A stretch of 64,000 bases of DNA from Hyperoodon ampullatus. Its lineage: Eukaryota; Chordata; Mammalia; Artiodactyla; Ziphiidae. The notes below the pieces were generated by a model. The model did not search any database. It saw only the letters and a program-made list of their open reading frames with translations, and was not told where the DNA came from. The position numbers were made by a program, and so were the translations under genes. Positions 24,970 through 36,442 of the stretch are shown here, piece by piece (positions within the stretch are counted from its first letter, which is position 1; the number at the start of each line of letters is the position of its first letter). The stretch is taken from contig OX457064.1 in assembly GCA_949752795.1 (NCBI GenBank), forward strand, positions 37,134,368 to 37,198,367. Direction: 5' to 3'.

Positions 24970-25089
24970 CTCATTTGGGGCTCCACTGCCAGGGAAAAAG
25001 TTCCCTTCATCATAGCGATGGAGTGAAATATACAGGATGCTGGGGTCAGCATAAAAGGCCTGCTGTGTACCATTTCCATGGTGAACATC
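24970..25089 (-). CDS. HDAC9: HDAC9 catalytic-domain exon, 120 bp (DVHHG metal site)
   Basis: Forty complete codons, phase 0 to 0, beginning [17 protein letters not shown] and ending [10 protein letters not shown]. The Asp and second-position His of DVH correspond to two of the three zinc ligands of class IIa HDACs (Asp840 and His842 in HDAC4). The choices [11 protein letters not shown] and APNE fit HDAC9, where HDAC4 has VLYMSLHRYDD and APDE. The acceptor follows a long T/C tract (CCCCTGTAG). The donor GAG|GTTCGG is poor, and read-through gives a short in-frame tail (see 24907-24969). The third zinc ligand (GFD motif) and the class IIa His that replaces the class I Tyr lie in later exons not found here. 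Confidence 0.98.
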
Positions 25090-25099
25090 CTACAGGGGG

Positions 25100-26268
25100 A
25101 AAAAAAAAACCAGATGACAAATACAGTCGTGTCTCACTCTGTGTGGAGACAACTTTTCTAATTTCTAGTTCCCTGTCTTTCTACCCCACCCTCCTTCTCA
25201 TTTGCTGTCTTGTATGTCCCTCTTTCTTTCTCCTGTTCAGCTTGCTTCCACACCACCCCCTTTACTTCCTGAACTTTCAGGCAAATTACCCTTTAATGCA
25301 CTCATTTTTTAAACTGGCTTCTAAAAATCAGGAAACCACAGCAAACATGCCCTGGAGACTCCAGATGAGCAGTCATTGAGAAAGCCCAGTCCTTTGGTAC
25401 AATTAGATATTTATACACCGGCCCTTTGTACTCTTTGCTTCAGTGATGGAATCTCACATCCTGTTTTATGGAGGAATTTTATGACTTATTAACTGCCAAC
25501 AGTTCATAACCCCTTAGGCTTAATTAACTAGCCTCATTGGCCTCTGAAGAAAGACTAATGTTTAAACTACAAACTAGTATTTTGCAGAAGGATCTATGGC
25601 TTACAGAGCATTTTCGCAATTCTTGACGGAACACTAAACATACGTGTATGCATTGATTTGCCAAGTCCCACCATTAAGGTCAAAGGCTTTGCAACCAGCT
25701 GAGTAAATTGGCTTTCTTGAAGCGTTCAATTCAGTTAGCAGTCCCTCAGCAGTTAGAATGACTTCAAAAGAGATGCCAGATGCAAAAAGGACTTCATACT
25801 TAATTTTGGTAAAATCGTGAAGGCAAGAGTCGAAGACACAGGAGCGTGAGCTCATTAGCTATTAAATCATTTGGGCCAAAGCAGAAAGATGGCATGGGCC
25901 TTTATGCAATCTTGTCCAATCTGCCTAATTTTAATATTGTATTATGGCTCTCTTCCCAGCCTCCTTCTTCCTATTTTTTCTTTCTGCACACCACTCCCCC
26001 TTCCCACAGGAAAAATAAAGGGCCTGTTTCATTAAAATGAAAGAAAAAAAATTCTTAGGACATTTGTATTTGATAATGATTCAAGACTTAATAGTTCTTT
26101 TTTTCTAATTGTTTTATGATATAAATATGCTGGAAATGATAAAAGATATAGGAAAAATAAAACCAATAGCATTTTTAAAAACGTCCTTAATAAAAGACCC
26201 CAACTGTCAAGAGTCTCAGTTAATATGGTTCCTAATAGCTTCTGAACAAGATAAAATAAATGACTCAT
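25100..26268. other. Intronic stretch next to the 120-bp exon
   Basis: No repeat recognised. 25380-25860 is unique-looking, and its open frame on minus has no known product. Confidence 0.45.
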
Positions 26269-26721
26269 AAAAGTGAATATAACCTGTCTGTCATACAGAG
26301 TGAAGTAAGTCAGAAAGAGAAAGCCAAATACCGTATGCTAACACATATATATGGAATTTAAGAAAAAAAAAGTCATGAAGAACCTAGGGGTAAAACAGGA
26401 ATAAAGACACAGACCTACTTGAGAATGGACTTGAGGATATGGGGAGGGGGAAGGGTAAGCTGTGACAAAGCGAGAGAGAGGCGTGGACATATATACACTA
26501 CCAAACATAAGGGTAGATAGATAGTGGGAAGCAGCCGCATAGCACAGGGAGATGAGCTCGGTGCTTTGTGACCGCCTGGAGGGGTGGGATAGGGAGGGTG
26601 GGAGGGAGGGAGACGCAAGAGGGAAGGGATATGGGAACAGATGTATACGTATGACTGATTCACTTTGTTATAAAGCAGAAACTAATAAAAAAATTAAAAA
26701 AATACAAAAAGTGAATAACCT
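26269..26721 (+). mobile_element. Short L1 3' UTR insertion with target-site duplication
   Basis: L1 sequence from 26286 (AGTGAAGTAAGTCAGAAAGA) to an A-rich end at 26705. The 3' UTR carries the same G-rich block and ACTGATTCACTTTGTT as the large L1 at 37.7 kb. AAAAGTGAATATAACCT at left and AAAAAGTGAATAACCT at right are the duplicated target. Confidence 0.9.
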
Positions 26722-26884
26722 ATATATTTGTATTTAATATAGTATTACTGCTACATGTGTAACATTTATAGTTTCAGGTTCTGTTATAAAAAAGTATTGG
26801 TCACTTGTAACTACTTATTTACACTGTACTTTATATCAGTAAGAATCACACTATTTTCAACAATGATTCCTACAATTTTTGAGT

Positions 26885-27062
26885 CAGGTACCATATTAAA
26901 TATCTTGCATAGATTATTTAACATTTATATGAGGTATATGATATTATCACTGATTTAAAAGGTAAGTAGACTGAGACTTGGAGAGCTTCAGTTATTTTTC
27001 AAGACAGGGTCTTGAATCCACTTCTCACTCCAAAGGCCAAACTCATAACCATTATGCTGTTA
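26885..27062 (-). repeat. MIR element
   Basis: Reverse MIR order: ATAGATTATTTAACATTTAT, GTAGACTGAGACTTGGAGAG and GGGTCTTGAATCCACTTCTC. Confidence 0.7.
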
Positions 27063-30000
27063 ACTTACACTTACATTCGTATCTCTTTGATCTTCTTAGC
27101 AAATCTATGAAGTGAGACTGGTGGTCATTATTGTTCCTTATTGAGGTTTATATAACTTGTCTCCACTTCAACCTCCAGCCCAGAACTCCCTCACTAGACA
27201 CCACCCAAACCTCCTTTTGGTGGGTTCTAAAAGCAGTGAGCTTGCTATCCACAGTGTAGACATACACTTATCTTCCCCCCTTTTATATAGTACACATATC
27301 CAAAATCAGTTAAGGAATCATAAAATATTTGGAAAGAAAGGCATCTTTCCAGAAACTTGTCCTGACTAAAGGCATACACACACATCAGGAAAAAAAATAG
27401 CTTACTGAAAAATATATATATTAATTCCTGGATTTCTGAACGTTCAAAGGAAAGGAAGGAGGAAATAGCAAAACTTGTCCTTTATGAGAACAAAAATGAT
27501 ACCATTTAACCCACAATGTCTTGAATTTGCTACTGGATACCTAGAGAATGGACAAACAAAATATTTTGAAAAATAATAGTGATAGAATATTTGCATTGCT
27601 ACTACAGGATAGAATTTTTAGTCAGCGTTGTAAGAAAAATTTTGCTCTGGGCCTAGATACATCCACAGTTTGAAAACCAGAAAAATATTGCCTTGATGTT
27701 GTAAAGGTTTATCTAAGAAGGTCAAATAAAAGATAATTTGTCTTAGATATAAAATAATGTGTTCTTCAAAAATGTGTTGGGTGCTTATTGTTGCACAAAT
27801 TTCAGAATAAGAAATATACTCTTGCCCACAGCACAATAAGGTTTCAACAGACATTATTCATTAAAATTCACAAACCCATTCTAAAATACTTGGATAATTC
27901 TTGATTCCATATTTATATTCACAAAGCATTTAGAGATAAAGGTAAGTCCAAATGTGCCTTTTGTTTGGGGCAACAACTTATAATCTTGAGAGTATTTTGC
28001 CAGTTTCTCTGAAAATATAAATACAAAATACTTCCTGGTCAGATATGATCTGAGGATTTTTTCTCCATAGCAACAAATATATACTAGATCAATATAAGAC
28101 AATTATTGGTGATTATGAGGACTTACTATAGTAAGGAAATGAACCAAATCATGAACAGCCTCAAAATAGATCTTGTATCTAAGATTTGCTGGGAAATACT
28201 GAAAAATCATTTCGCTATTTTACTGATTAAAGATATACTGTGAAAATTTATTCTATACAAGGATTTAGAGCCAACATGTTTTCACTACAATGTTAAAATA
28301 GCTCTGAATAAATTATATATTCTATCAACTAATGTTATCACTTATAATTATTTAGTACGGGCACTTGCGACAATCCTTTGGTCAAGTCTGGTGCTTGACC
28401 AAAAATGGAACTGCCTAAGATCTATGGACATTTGAAGTGTCTTTTTTTTTTTTTAATGAAAATAGCCTAAAACATATTATTTTCGACTGAAAGTCACATT
28501 ACATAAAAGCTACCTAAGTCATTCAGGTAAATCCTACTTCTAGGACAGGTTCACGCCCTGAACACAATGGCCAGTCTCTTGCAAGCTGAAAAGCAAGTGC
28601 ACCTGCTCTCTCTCCTCACCAATCTGCATATCTTTGGAATCTTCCCCAGAAGGAGAACTGGAATGAATAAGCTCCACAGATCAACTAGAATCATTCCTGC
28701 CTAAAATACTCAACGCCTCTGATATTTGGCTGTGGCTTCAAATAGGGGGTGAATTAGAGCTCTGTTATTAGGCATCTAAAAAATGTGGAATCTAGCTGCT
28801 GAAACAATGGAGTAGCTCTGCCTTCTGTTGGCCTAGGAATTGATGGAGCTGGTTCATACCATTTAGCTAAAGTTAGTGACTTTGTATATGCAGGAATGAA
28901 GTTCTTCTGCCACTGAAGAACCTTCACTTTTCCTCTGCTAACTTGCAGAACAGACCTGTCAGCCAGGGAGAACGGATGTCTCAGCGCCACGTGGCACTTT
29001 AAAACTTCCTTCTCGGCAGCTGGAAGAAACAGGGGAATTTCCTCAAAGTATCCCTGCAGCTGCAGAATTTGGAAGACTTGAAAGTAAGAATATGCGGGCT
29101 GGTGGTGATCTCAGAGGCAACCCTTTGGACAGAACTTCATATGTTTAGAGACTATAAAACAAAAACTTCTCTTTTACTATAGCCTGTTGGGAAATCAGTA
29201 TCCTTTACGTGGGATAATGGAGCAAATTCATAATCAAAGGCCAGTAAGCTTACAGGACACTCCTTATAGCTACCAAGCAACTTAATTTATAAATCATATC
29301 AAATTACATCCAACAAACTTTTATTCTTATATTCATGTACAAAAACAAAACCTTACACACAAATCCTCTGAGGTACAAAATATTCATCTATCACAAGCCA
29401 GGCATTTTAGCCTTCAAGTCTCTTGTACAATTCATTGCTTTAGAGTTTGGATGTCACAAATGTGCTTTCAAAGAGCCTCTTAACAGTTATTATCTTCATA
29501 GTAGAGGAGATTCCTCAGAAAGTAATACTAAAAAATTCTTAAGGATAGGGTGACAGTTTAACAATCTCCTTCCTGAATAATTGTGACAAATTTAGAAAGC
29601 ATAGAAAAATTTTCCCACAATCCTTGGTCTTCGTCTGCTATCCTTTCTTCAAGTTTTTCACTTATCTTTCGAGCAAAACTTAAGAGTTCTAGAAACATAT
29701 TAAATATTTTTTAAATTTACCATCTTATAAATCATGCAAGCCAATGATTATTATTTAAAACATCATTTTGTATATACATGGGAAAATAGGTACTGATGTC
29801 CTCATTTTTGTAAAATTTTAAGACCTTGCTGCTGTAGTATATCTAGGCCTTCAACACATTTCTTTAATGTTGAACTATGACCTATACTGAAACTTAAGCA
29901 TGTTTGGAAAATACATGGGAAATTGGGTTTCAATACTCTCAGCACCAAAGAACTTGCAGAAAGGCTACACTACAGGATGTGGAAAATAACCATTCCTACC

Positions 30001-30115
30001 AAACAGTACAAATGGTTATCAGTCTTTCATTCCTTTTATCTTCATTTTAACTTGACTAAGTATTTCTTCACATGGCTTGGTTTGTGCTCTCTCAACCCTT
30101 TGGTGTGCCTGCTTA
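27063..30115. other. Intronic stretch without a recognised gene
   Basis: Mostly AT-rich. The interval 28540-29130 is more balanced in composition and repeat-free, with a CAGCTGCAG-type E-box region. No exon was found. Confidence 0.45.
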
Positions 30116-30119
30116 ACTG

Positions 30120-31115
30120 AATCAGAGGGCGGGACAGGGAGACCACGACTTCCCAATAAGATTTAATTATGAGTGCAGATACGAACAAGATTTAGACTAT
30201 TAAGCCTTGCACTTCAAAAAAAACTTTTAACATATTTTGCCTTTAAATCTTTTATCACCTGCAAAAATTAATTAAGTGCAGATGTAGCAGGTTAGCTTTG
30301 GATGCCAGGGTTCATTTCCTGTCTATGCTTTGTCAGACAACCTATTACACCTCCTCGTGAACTGGAGGCAAACTGAAAACGGGGCTCATAAATCACCAGT
30401 CAGCTCTCTTTCGCCCTTTCCTGGGTTGGTCCTTTTGTATGGGGCAGATCTCCAGCTCATTATTCACAAATATACTATAGACAACCTGCCAAGTGTCATC
30501 TGCATTTAAACAAACCATTTGTTAAACAAATTATAACTCCATTGTGTAAGAATGCATCATGTTAAAATGCAAGACTAATCTAATGCCTCTGACTTTTAAT
30601 CACTCAGGGTTCCTGCCGGGAGTCATCCCAAACTGGCATACATGATCTGAGATCTTTTCAGAAAAAATGACATGCTGACTTGTTTTAATAATACCACTGT
30701 TGCACAACAAGCAACATGATTGCTAACCAGGGGAAGTGGCCAATTGGTTACCAAAGCAACAGCATTCTTTCCAGCACATCTGACTATTTAAAGTCTATAT
30801 TCTGCAGGGAAAAGTAAATTCAGGTTCTGTTGGGTTATTTTAACTGTGGAAGTATCAATTCATTTAAGCATCATAAAAGTTGCCCTGATCTTCGCCTTCT
30901 TCTCATTAAATTGCAGTTAACACCATGAAAGTGAAACGTGAATGTTTATGGTTTCAGAACTGCAATCCTGAATTTAATGAGTTTCCACATTCAAAGGAAA
31001 CACACCCTTCAGTTGTTTGCAAGTGCGAAAAGCAAGGCAACCTAACACAGAAATACAAATTCACTCCCTTTTATCTAGAGTCACTGAAAATGCAGCTCTG
31101 GCCAGGAATACATAC
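30120..31115. promoter_or_regulatory. Repeat-free island beside the 88-bp exon, candidate enhancer
   Basis: About 1 kb of intron with no recognised mobile element, directly next to a coding exon. It contains an RFX-type X-box (30747-30760) overlapping CCAATTGG (30740-30747). The plus-strand open frame at 30925-31263 runs antisense over the HDAC9 exon and is not a gene. Regulatory role is inferred only. Confidence 0.4.
30740..30760. promoter_or_regulatory. CCAATTGG palindrome overlapping an RFX X-box
   Basis: CCAATTGG at 30740-30747 shares its last G with GTTACCAAAGCAAC (30747-30760), which fits the palindromic X-box consensus GTNRCC-N2-RGYAAC. The CCAAT occurs on both strands, as NF-Y would recognise. 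Confidence 0.5.
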
Positions 31116-31203
31116 CAGATCTACAATCAATATCTTGCTTATATTTAGTTGGTCTCTCAAGTATTTGGCGGTAATTGCAACTGAATTAAAAAAGCAGAAC
31201 CCC
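31116..31203 (-). CDS. HDAC9: HDAC9 catalytic-domain exon, 88 bp
   Basis: One base completes the Met of the previous exon. Then follow 29 codons, beginning GFCFFNSVAITAKYLRDQ and ending KILIVDL, a class IIa HDAC helix and strand leading to the metal site. The acceptor is TATTCCGCAG after a pyrimidine-rich tract, and the donor is CTG|GTATG. The exon ends in phase 0. It lies only 244 nt from the 56-bp exon, and the next exon is 6,026 nt further on. The plus-strand open frame over this interval is a shadow. Roughly human residues 791-819, numbering from memory. Confidence 0.97.
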
Positions 31204-31447
31204 CTGCGGAATAGAGAAGAACAGAGAAATAAGAAAGCAAATCAGCCAGGAAAACCATTATAAATAATGTTCAGAGCATTTTTTAAAATGCTATATGATC
31301 TCTGAAGCCATAAATCTGCTTCTGGGAGTACCTCGCAAGATTTCTCAGTCCATCTGCTAACAATTAGAGGCTTCAGAGACATGCACAGGGCAGGTGACCG
31401 CCAGGAACCGTGGCGCTTGGAGATGGGCAACAGTCCCTGGTACTTAC
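31204..31447 (-). other. HDAC9: HDAC9 intron of 244 nt
   Basis: GTAAGT donor at 31447 and CAG acceptor at 31204-31206. No repeat is recognised inside. Confidence 0.93.
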
Positions 31448-31503
31448 ATGGCTGTGGATTCTTCAGCGTGATGGCCTGGGGGCCTCACAACAGCAAACCC
31501 ATT
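31448..31503 (-). CDS. HDAC9: HDAC9 catalytic-domain exon, 56 bp (PPGHHAEES motif)
   Basis: Reads on the minus strand as NGFAVVRPPGHHAEESTA plus two bases of a Met codon completed by the next exon. The acceptor is TTCTTACAG and the donor is GTAAGT, a strong pair. HDAC9 is a class IIa deacetylase that acts mainly as a nuclear corepressor of MEF2 and shuttles to the cytoplasm with 14-3-3. The His pair of PPGHH is part of the conserved active-site charge relay of the HDAC fold. By human numbering recalled from memory this is about residues 772-790. The exon starts in phase 0 and ends in phase 2. The preceding exon, expected to end in ELK, was not found up to 64000, so the upstream intron exceeds 32 kb. 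Confidence 0.96.
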
Positions 31504-31599
31504 CTGTAAGAACAAGACAGATTTTCATTGATCAGATAGGAGAGGATTGCTTGGATCTCCATGTACTACAGAGCATCAGGCACACACAAAAAGACTGAA

Positions 31600-33045
31600 A
31601 TCTGTAAGAGGCTTCAGAGCTTGTTTTCTTGCCCCCATTACCGTTTCACAAAATGAACAGAAACAATACATATGATCACATTTTCTCAGATCATGTCTCA
31701 AAAAGAAGGCTCCCACAGAGCCAGGGGAAGAACGGGGATTTGGGAGTTGTACCTAGCTGGCAAATGTGTACATCAGCTGTTATACTAGCATGATTCATTT
31801 TCAAGAACAACTTCTTATTTTATGACACCAGCATCCTAGAGAGGGAGAACAAATTCACTCTTGGTGCAGGTTTGGGTCAAAGTTCGGAAAGACCACGGAG
31901 GATCCAAAGTGAAAATTCTTTAGCTGGATTTCCTCAATGATTATTTCCACTCCAACGTCAGCAAAATGATAAATTTACACTCACACACTCACATACACAC
32001 AAAAGAAACCCCAGAAAGGTGAAAAAGAGAACAATGGAAAGCCCATATTTCTTCCAGTCTATAAATTTAGCTTGGATGACTGCCAAGACTTGCAACTTTA
32101 TTGGATTCCCTAAGTCAATTTCTAGCCCACGTTCTGGAATTTTATAAAGAATTCCAGGGCTGAGTAGCAATCAGATCTATCCATGATCAAGGAATGCCTT
32201 AACCTCCAGATTAGTTGGAATGCATCACGGAAAGCTGAAGTAACTCCAGCATGAAGGCAGGGAACTATAAATCCTTGCAAAGCCAGCATGCTCAGAAAAG
32301 CTGGGTTGCTTGATGTGAAAAAAGAAATCATTTATCAGATGGCTCACACCACCTTTCACTTAACTATGATACAAGTAACATGCTCATGACAGAATGTTTC
32401 TTTAATATACAATCCTAAAACTTTTGAAATAATTTTAATATACCCCAGGGATATTTTTTCCCAGATCTTACTACAAGCATAAAGATAGTCTCAAGAAAAA
32501 TAACCTATTCCCAACGGCTGTAAATATACATAAATTTTTTTAGAACATAATGGTAATTAACACATGAGTTAATTTGCTATATATTTTCATGGGCATATAC
32601 ATAATGATAATCCCAGAAGCAAATTAGAAGTCAGTAACACAATACCAATTACAAATCTAGAAATAATGATAAACATATTCCCTATTCTTGTTCTTAAGCA
32701 AGTTACTATCTCTGTGGCTATAAAAGATTAATATAAAAGAAACTATTAATGAACAACACAAGACAGTAGAGAGTGCAATTTTAAGACTGGAGTGAAACTC
32801 TAGAGTGCTACATGACTTCTGAGAATGAAGAATTCTGTAAAGATTAGATATGTGCGATATGTTTTACTGCGAAAACAGTAGTTAGGGTGAAAATAACAAC
32901 CAATATAATACAAGGCAAGATAATTAGCATGTAACAAAATTTTACGATTAGATTAACAATACTAATGATCTTTTATAATTCAATTAAAAATACTATGCTT
33001 TGTGTGTTAAAGGGCATGACTAGACAATACAAGGAAGAAAACATC
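31600..33045. other. Intronic stretch upstream of the 56-bp exon
   Basis: No repeat recognised. 31930-32340 has balanced composition and unique character. The minus-strand frames here do not match HDAC9. Confidence 0.45.
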
Positions 33046-33049
33046 CAGT

Positions 33050-33660
33050 AATCAATAACTATAAGAAAAAATATTCACCTTAATTAGTAATCAAATACAA
33101 GCAGATGAAAATCCCAATGGGAAGCCATTTTTCCACTTAGGAAATTAAAACTTTAAAAAATACTCCATGCTGACAATGGAGGGGTGCCTATATACTGATA
33201 AATGATGTCTGCAGGAGGATAATTTATTATAGTCTTTCTGGAAAATAATCTACCTCTATACATTTAGAGCCTTTATAAAACATTTACCCTTTGAACTAGT
33301 TAACTACTTAAAGGATTTCTGCTCTAAAGGTGTTATTAATTGTATAGACAAGTATTTATGTAAAAGATAATGTTTTATTTACAATAGGAAAAATGGGAAT
33401 TATCTAAGTTGGTTAATATTAGGAGAATGGTTAAATGAAATATGGTACATCTATACCACAGAATATTAGAGAGCCATTAAAATTTTGTTATAAATATTTA
33501 GTGGAACTGTAAAGACTTAGCAATTTACAAGTACTAGTGTTGAAAATAATACATACAGCATGATATATCTGAGTGATAGTATTATGTGGATTATATTTAA
33601 TTTATAATTTCAAGTATTTTCCAAATGGTTTTACAACAAACGTCAATTATTTCAGAGTGA
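33050..33660 (+). mobile_element. Old L1 3' end
   Basis: AGCAGATGAAAATCCCAATG, GGTTAAATGAAATATGGTAC, ATACCACAGAATATTAGAGA and AGTATTTTCCAAATGGTTTT follow old L1 ORF2/3' UTR order. Confidence 0.65.
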
Positions 33661-34672
33661 AAAAATACTATAAAACAAAGAGAAAGTTGAGAGGTAAATT
33701 TTAAAGGGTCTTACAAGAAGAGTTGTGTTCATAAAGGTGAAAAAGGACTTAAATAGTATTCTGGGCAGGGGGAAAAGCATAAACATGGCTCAGAGAAAAA
33801 GGATTTTAGAAAGTATTATGTACAGAAAATGAACCTGAATAGAGTTCATGTTAAGGAAAAAAAATGGAAGTGAAATCGCACAGGTAACTAGCTAGATTAT
33901 AGAAGACAAAAAGCCAAATAGAATTTAATTCCATCTTCTTTTCTCTTATGGCCAAATTCCTTGAACAAAAGGTCTGCCTTTCACTTTACAGTTTTCTTCA
34001 GTTACCTCTACCATTTTGCTTAACTACTTGATTTTAGATCGAAAATTATCTTCTTGACAATAATAAATATTTTCTTAGTTATCATGATCCACCCAAACTT
34101 TCCAATGTGTTCTCAGGAATGGCAAACTCCCCTACATTTTCCAAGTCTTCTCTGAGGGGTCCCTGCCTTTCCTTAGTTGAAACCTGGCAAGGCTGCTTCT
34201 CCCATAATATGCTCAGGTGGTTGCTATTTCCTCTCTCACATCTCACCAACCTGCCTGCAGCAGAAGATGGAGCTTGTGTTCTCCTTTCTCATGGCTGCTT
34301 TGAGACTATGAAGCCCACTGCACCAACCCTCCACAACACTTTCTTGTAAAAAAGGATTAGATCACCCAGAAAGAGAGAAGATAGAACACAATTAAGATGA
34401 CTGAGTCCTGGGGTAGTCCAGCTCTCTTTCCCTCCTGTTGCACTAGAGGAGTTGTTAGTCCTCTTAGAATCTATCACCTGCGGTTAGGATACCATCCCCT
34501 CCTACTTTTCCACTATCATTTATGTTTTCCTCACTAACATATTAAATTCATATTAAAATTCCCAATTATATACATTCCATCAAGATTTAAATAGGCTCAA
34601 GTTCCTGCCATCTTGAAAATAAAATTATATATATGTTAACTAAGACAATACAAATATACACACCCACACTAT

Positions 34673-34673
<1 letters not shown>

Positions 34674-34726
<53 letters not shown>
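34674..34726. repeat. (AT)n microsatellite
   Basis: CATA units pass into about 21 perfect AT units. Confidence 0.97.
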
Positions 34727-34728
<2 letters not shown>

Positions 34729-34786
34729 ATCCTTACTTTGATTGACCCTTCTAACCGCCACATGTCTTTTCTTCCCCTTTAAAAAT

Positions 34787-35025
34787 CTTGAAAACGTGGG
34801 CTTCCCTGGTGGCGCGGTGGTTGAGAGTCCACCTGCCAATGCAGGGGACGTGGGTTCGTGCCCCGGTCCGGGAAGATCCCATATGCCGCGGAGCGGCTGG
34901 GCCCGTGAGCCATGGCCGCTGAGCCTGCGCGTCAGAAGCCCGTGCTCCGCAATGGGAGAGGCCACAACAGTGAGAGGCCCACGTAAAAAAAAAAAAAAAA
35001 AAAAAAAAAAAACTTGAAAACGTGG
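34787..35025 (+). mobile_element. CHR-1-type SINE with 13-bp target-site duplication
   Basis: CTTGAAAACGTGG at 34787-34799 and 35013-35025. The element has the complete GGGCTTCCCTGG head, GGTTCGTGCCCCGG B-box, GC-rich body and a long pure A tail. Insertion looks recent. Confidence 0.96.
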
Positions 35026-35099
35026 TCTAACGTGCTTTCTCTTTTTGCCTTTTCCTCATCTCTGCCTCAGTCACCTATCTCTAACTTATCTTCCACCTC

Positions 35100-36397
35100 C
35101 ATTAGTCCATTAGTCCATTAATGAAGCTTTTACTAAGGTCACCAATAGGCTCCATGTCATTAAATCTAATGAGATTTTTATGCTCTCAGGCTACTTGGTC
35201 TCATTAGCTTTCAACACTACCGGCTACACCTTCCTTTTTAAAAGATTCTCTTCCCTTGGCTTCTGTGACTTCATACTCTCCTGGTTTCTTTATCTCTCTT
35301 TCAACTTCCTAATCAGTCTCCCTTAAGGCTCATACTCCTCAATCTGCTCATTAAATACTGAAGTTACTCAAGGCCCAGTCTTAGGCTTCTCCTCTCCTCT
35401 TTCTATACTTACTTCATAGGCAATGGCACAACTGTCACAGAATTCAATTACCACCCATCATCAGATACTTCTCAGATTTTTATTTCCAGGATGAACCCTG
35501 CTCTGAGCACCAGAATACCAGCCCACTTCCTTGGTATCTTCGCTGGGATATCCCAAGGTCACTTCAAATTCAGAATATCCAAGATCAAACTCCTGATCTT
35601 CTTGCAGCCTTCCCTAACTTACCAATGATACCATGATTCAACCAGTAGCTCAAGTCAGGGACCAGTGAGTTATCCTTAATGGCTCCCTCTCCCTATTGTT
35701 CTTCTATCTCATTTTAATTCATGACCAATTCCTGTTGATTTTGCTTTTAAATATCACTCAAATCTATGTATTTATATCTATATCCATTCTTTGAATATTT
35801 TGCCTTTGGAATTTCTGCCTTTGTCTCCATCACTCAGTTAATTTCTTAGCAATTTCAATAACCACACAGAATATCTATTCAGTATCTTGATTTCTTAGTT
35901 CTCTGACTCTTTGCCTTCCATAAATCTGTCTTCTATTTACAGCCATACTCCTAGACCTTGCCATTACCAATAAATAACGACATCTCCTCCAAAATCTCAA
36001 TGTCAAATATCCTACTCTCCTACTCTTCTATTTTCCAGTTGAGGCTTCAGCAGCACTGGGACTGCCAATCCTTTGACGTTACTTAACTTAAAAAAAAAAA
36101 TTTTTTTTTGATGTGGACCATTTTTAAAGTCTTTATTGAATTTGTTACAAGATTGCTTCTGTTTTCTGTTTTGGTTTTCTGGCCACGAGGCATGTGGGAT
36201 CTTAGCTCCCTGACCAGGGATTGAACCCGCACCTCCTGCATTGGAAGGTGAAGTCTTAAGCACTGGACTGCCAGGGAAGTCCTGACCTTACTTAACTTTT
36301 GATGTACATCATTCAATCCCCAACACTATGTTCCCTTCCCTCCTTATCTGACTTAGACTTCAGAGTCCATTATTATATTTACTTCCTTGCATATATT
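35100..36397 (+). repeat. L2 LINE fragment (RT region), interrupted
   Basis: CTAAGGTCACCAATAGGCTC, CTTGGCTTCTGTGACTTCAT, CAAGATCAAACTCCTGATCT and ACCAATTCCTGTTGATTTTG follow the L2 reverse-transcriptase coding order. Heavily mutated. A CHR-2-like SINE is inserted at 36090-36283. Confidence 0.75.
36075..36298 (-). mobile_element. CHR-2-like SINE with 15-bp target-site duplication
   Basis: GACGTTACTTAACTT (36075-36089) and GACCTTACTTAACTT (36284-36298) flank the element. Reverse reading starts GGACTTCCCTGGCAGTCCAG and contains GGGTTCAATCCCTGG. One base differs between the duplications, so the copy is older than the CHR-1 copies. Confidence 0.93.
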
Positions 36398-36442
36398 TTT
36401 AGACAACTTGTCCTTCTCTCCCTCCAACATACTCCCCTGGTG

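Larger units (their letters stand above)
25090..31115 (-). other. HDAC9: HDAC9 intron of 6,026 nt
   Basis: Runs from GTATG at 31115 to TGTAG at 25090. It contains a short L1 3' end (26286-26705), a MIR (26885-27062) and otherwise mostly unique sequence. The 1 kb next to the 88-bp exon is free of recognised repeats and looks conserved-noncoding in character. Confidence 0.9.

Noticed and set aside
24975..25379. 134-codon plus-strand frame
   Set aside because: Antisense shadow over the 120-bp HDAC9 exon, continuing into pyrimidine-rich intron.
30925..31263. 112-codon plus-strand frame
   Set aside because: Antisense shadow over the 88-bp HDAC9 exon and its intron.
24561..31503. HDAC4, HDAC5 or HDAC7 instead of HDAC9
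   Set aside because: [20 protein letters not shown] and INIAW fit HDAC9; HDAC4 has VLYMSLHRYDD, GAPDE and VNMAF. Introns and clean splice sites also rule out a processed pseudogene.
34742..35017. 91-codon open frame on plus
   Set aside because: It is the SINE body translated, ending in Lys from the A tail. The same peptide recurs at the other CHR-1 copies.
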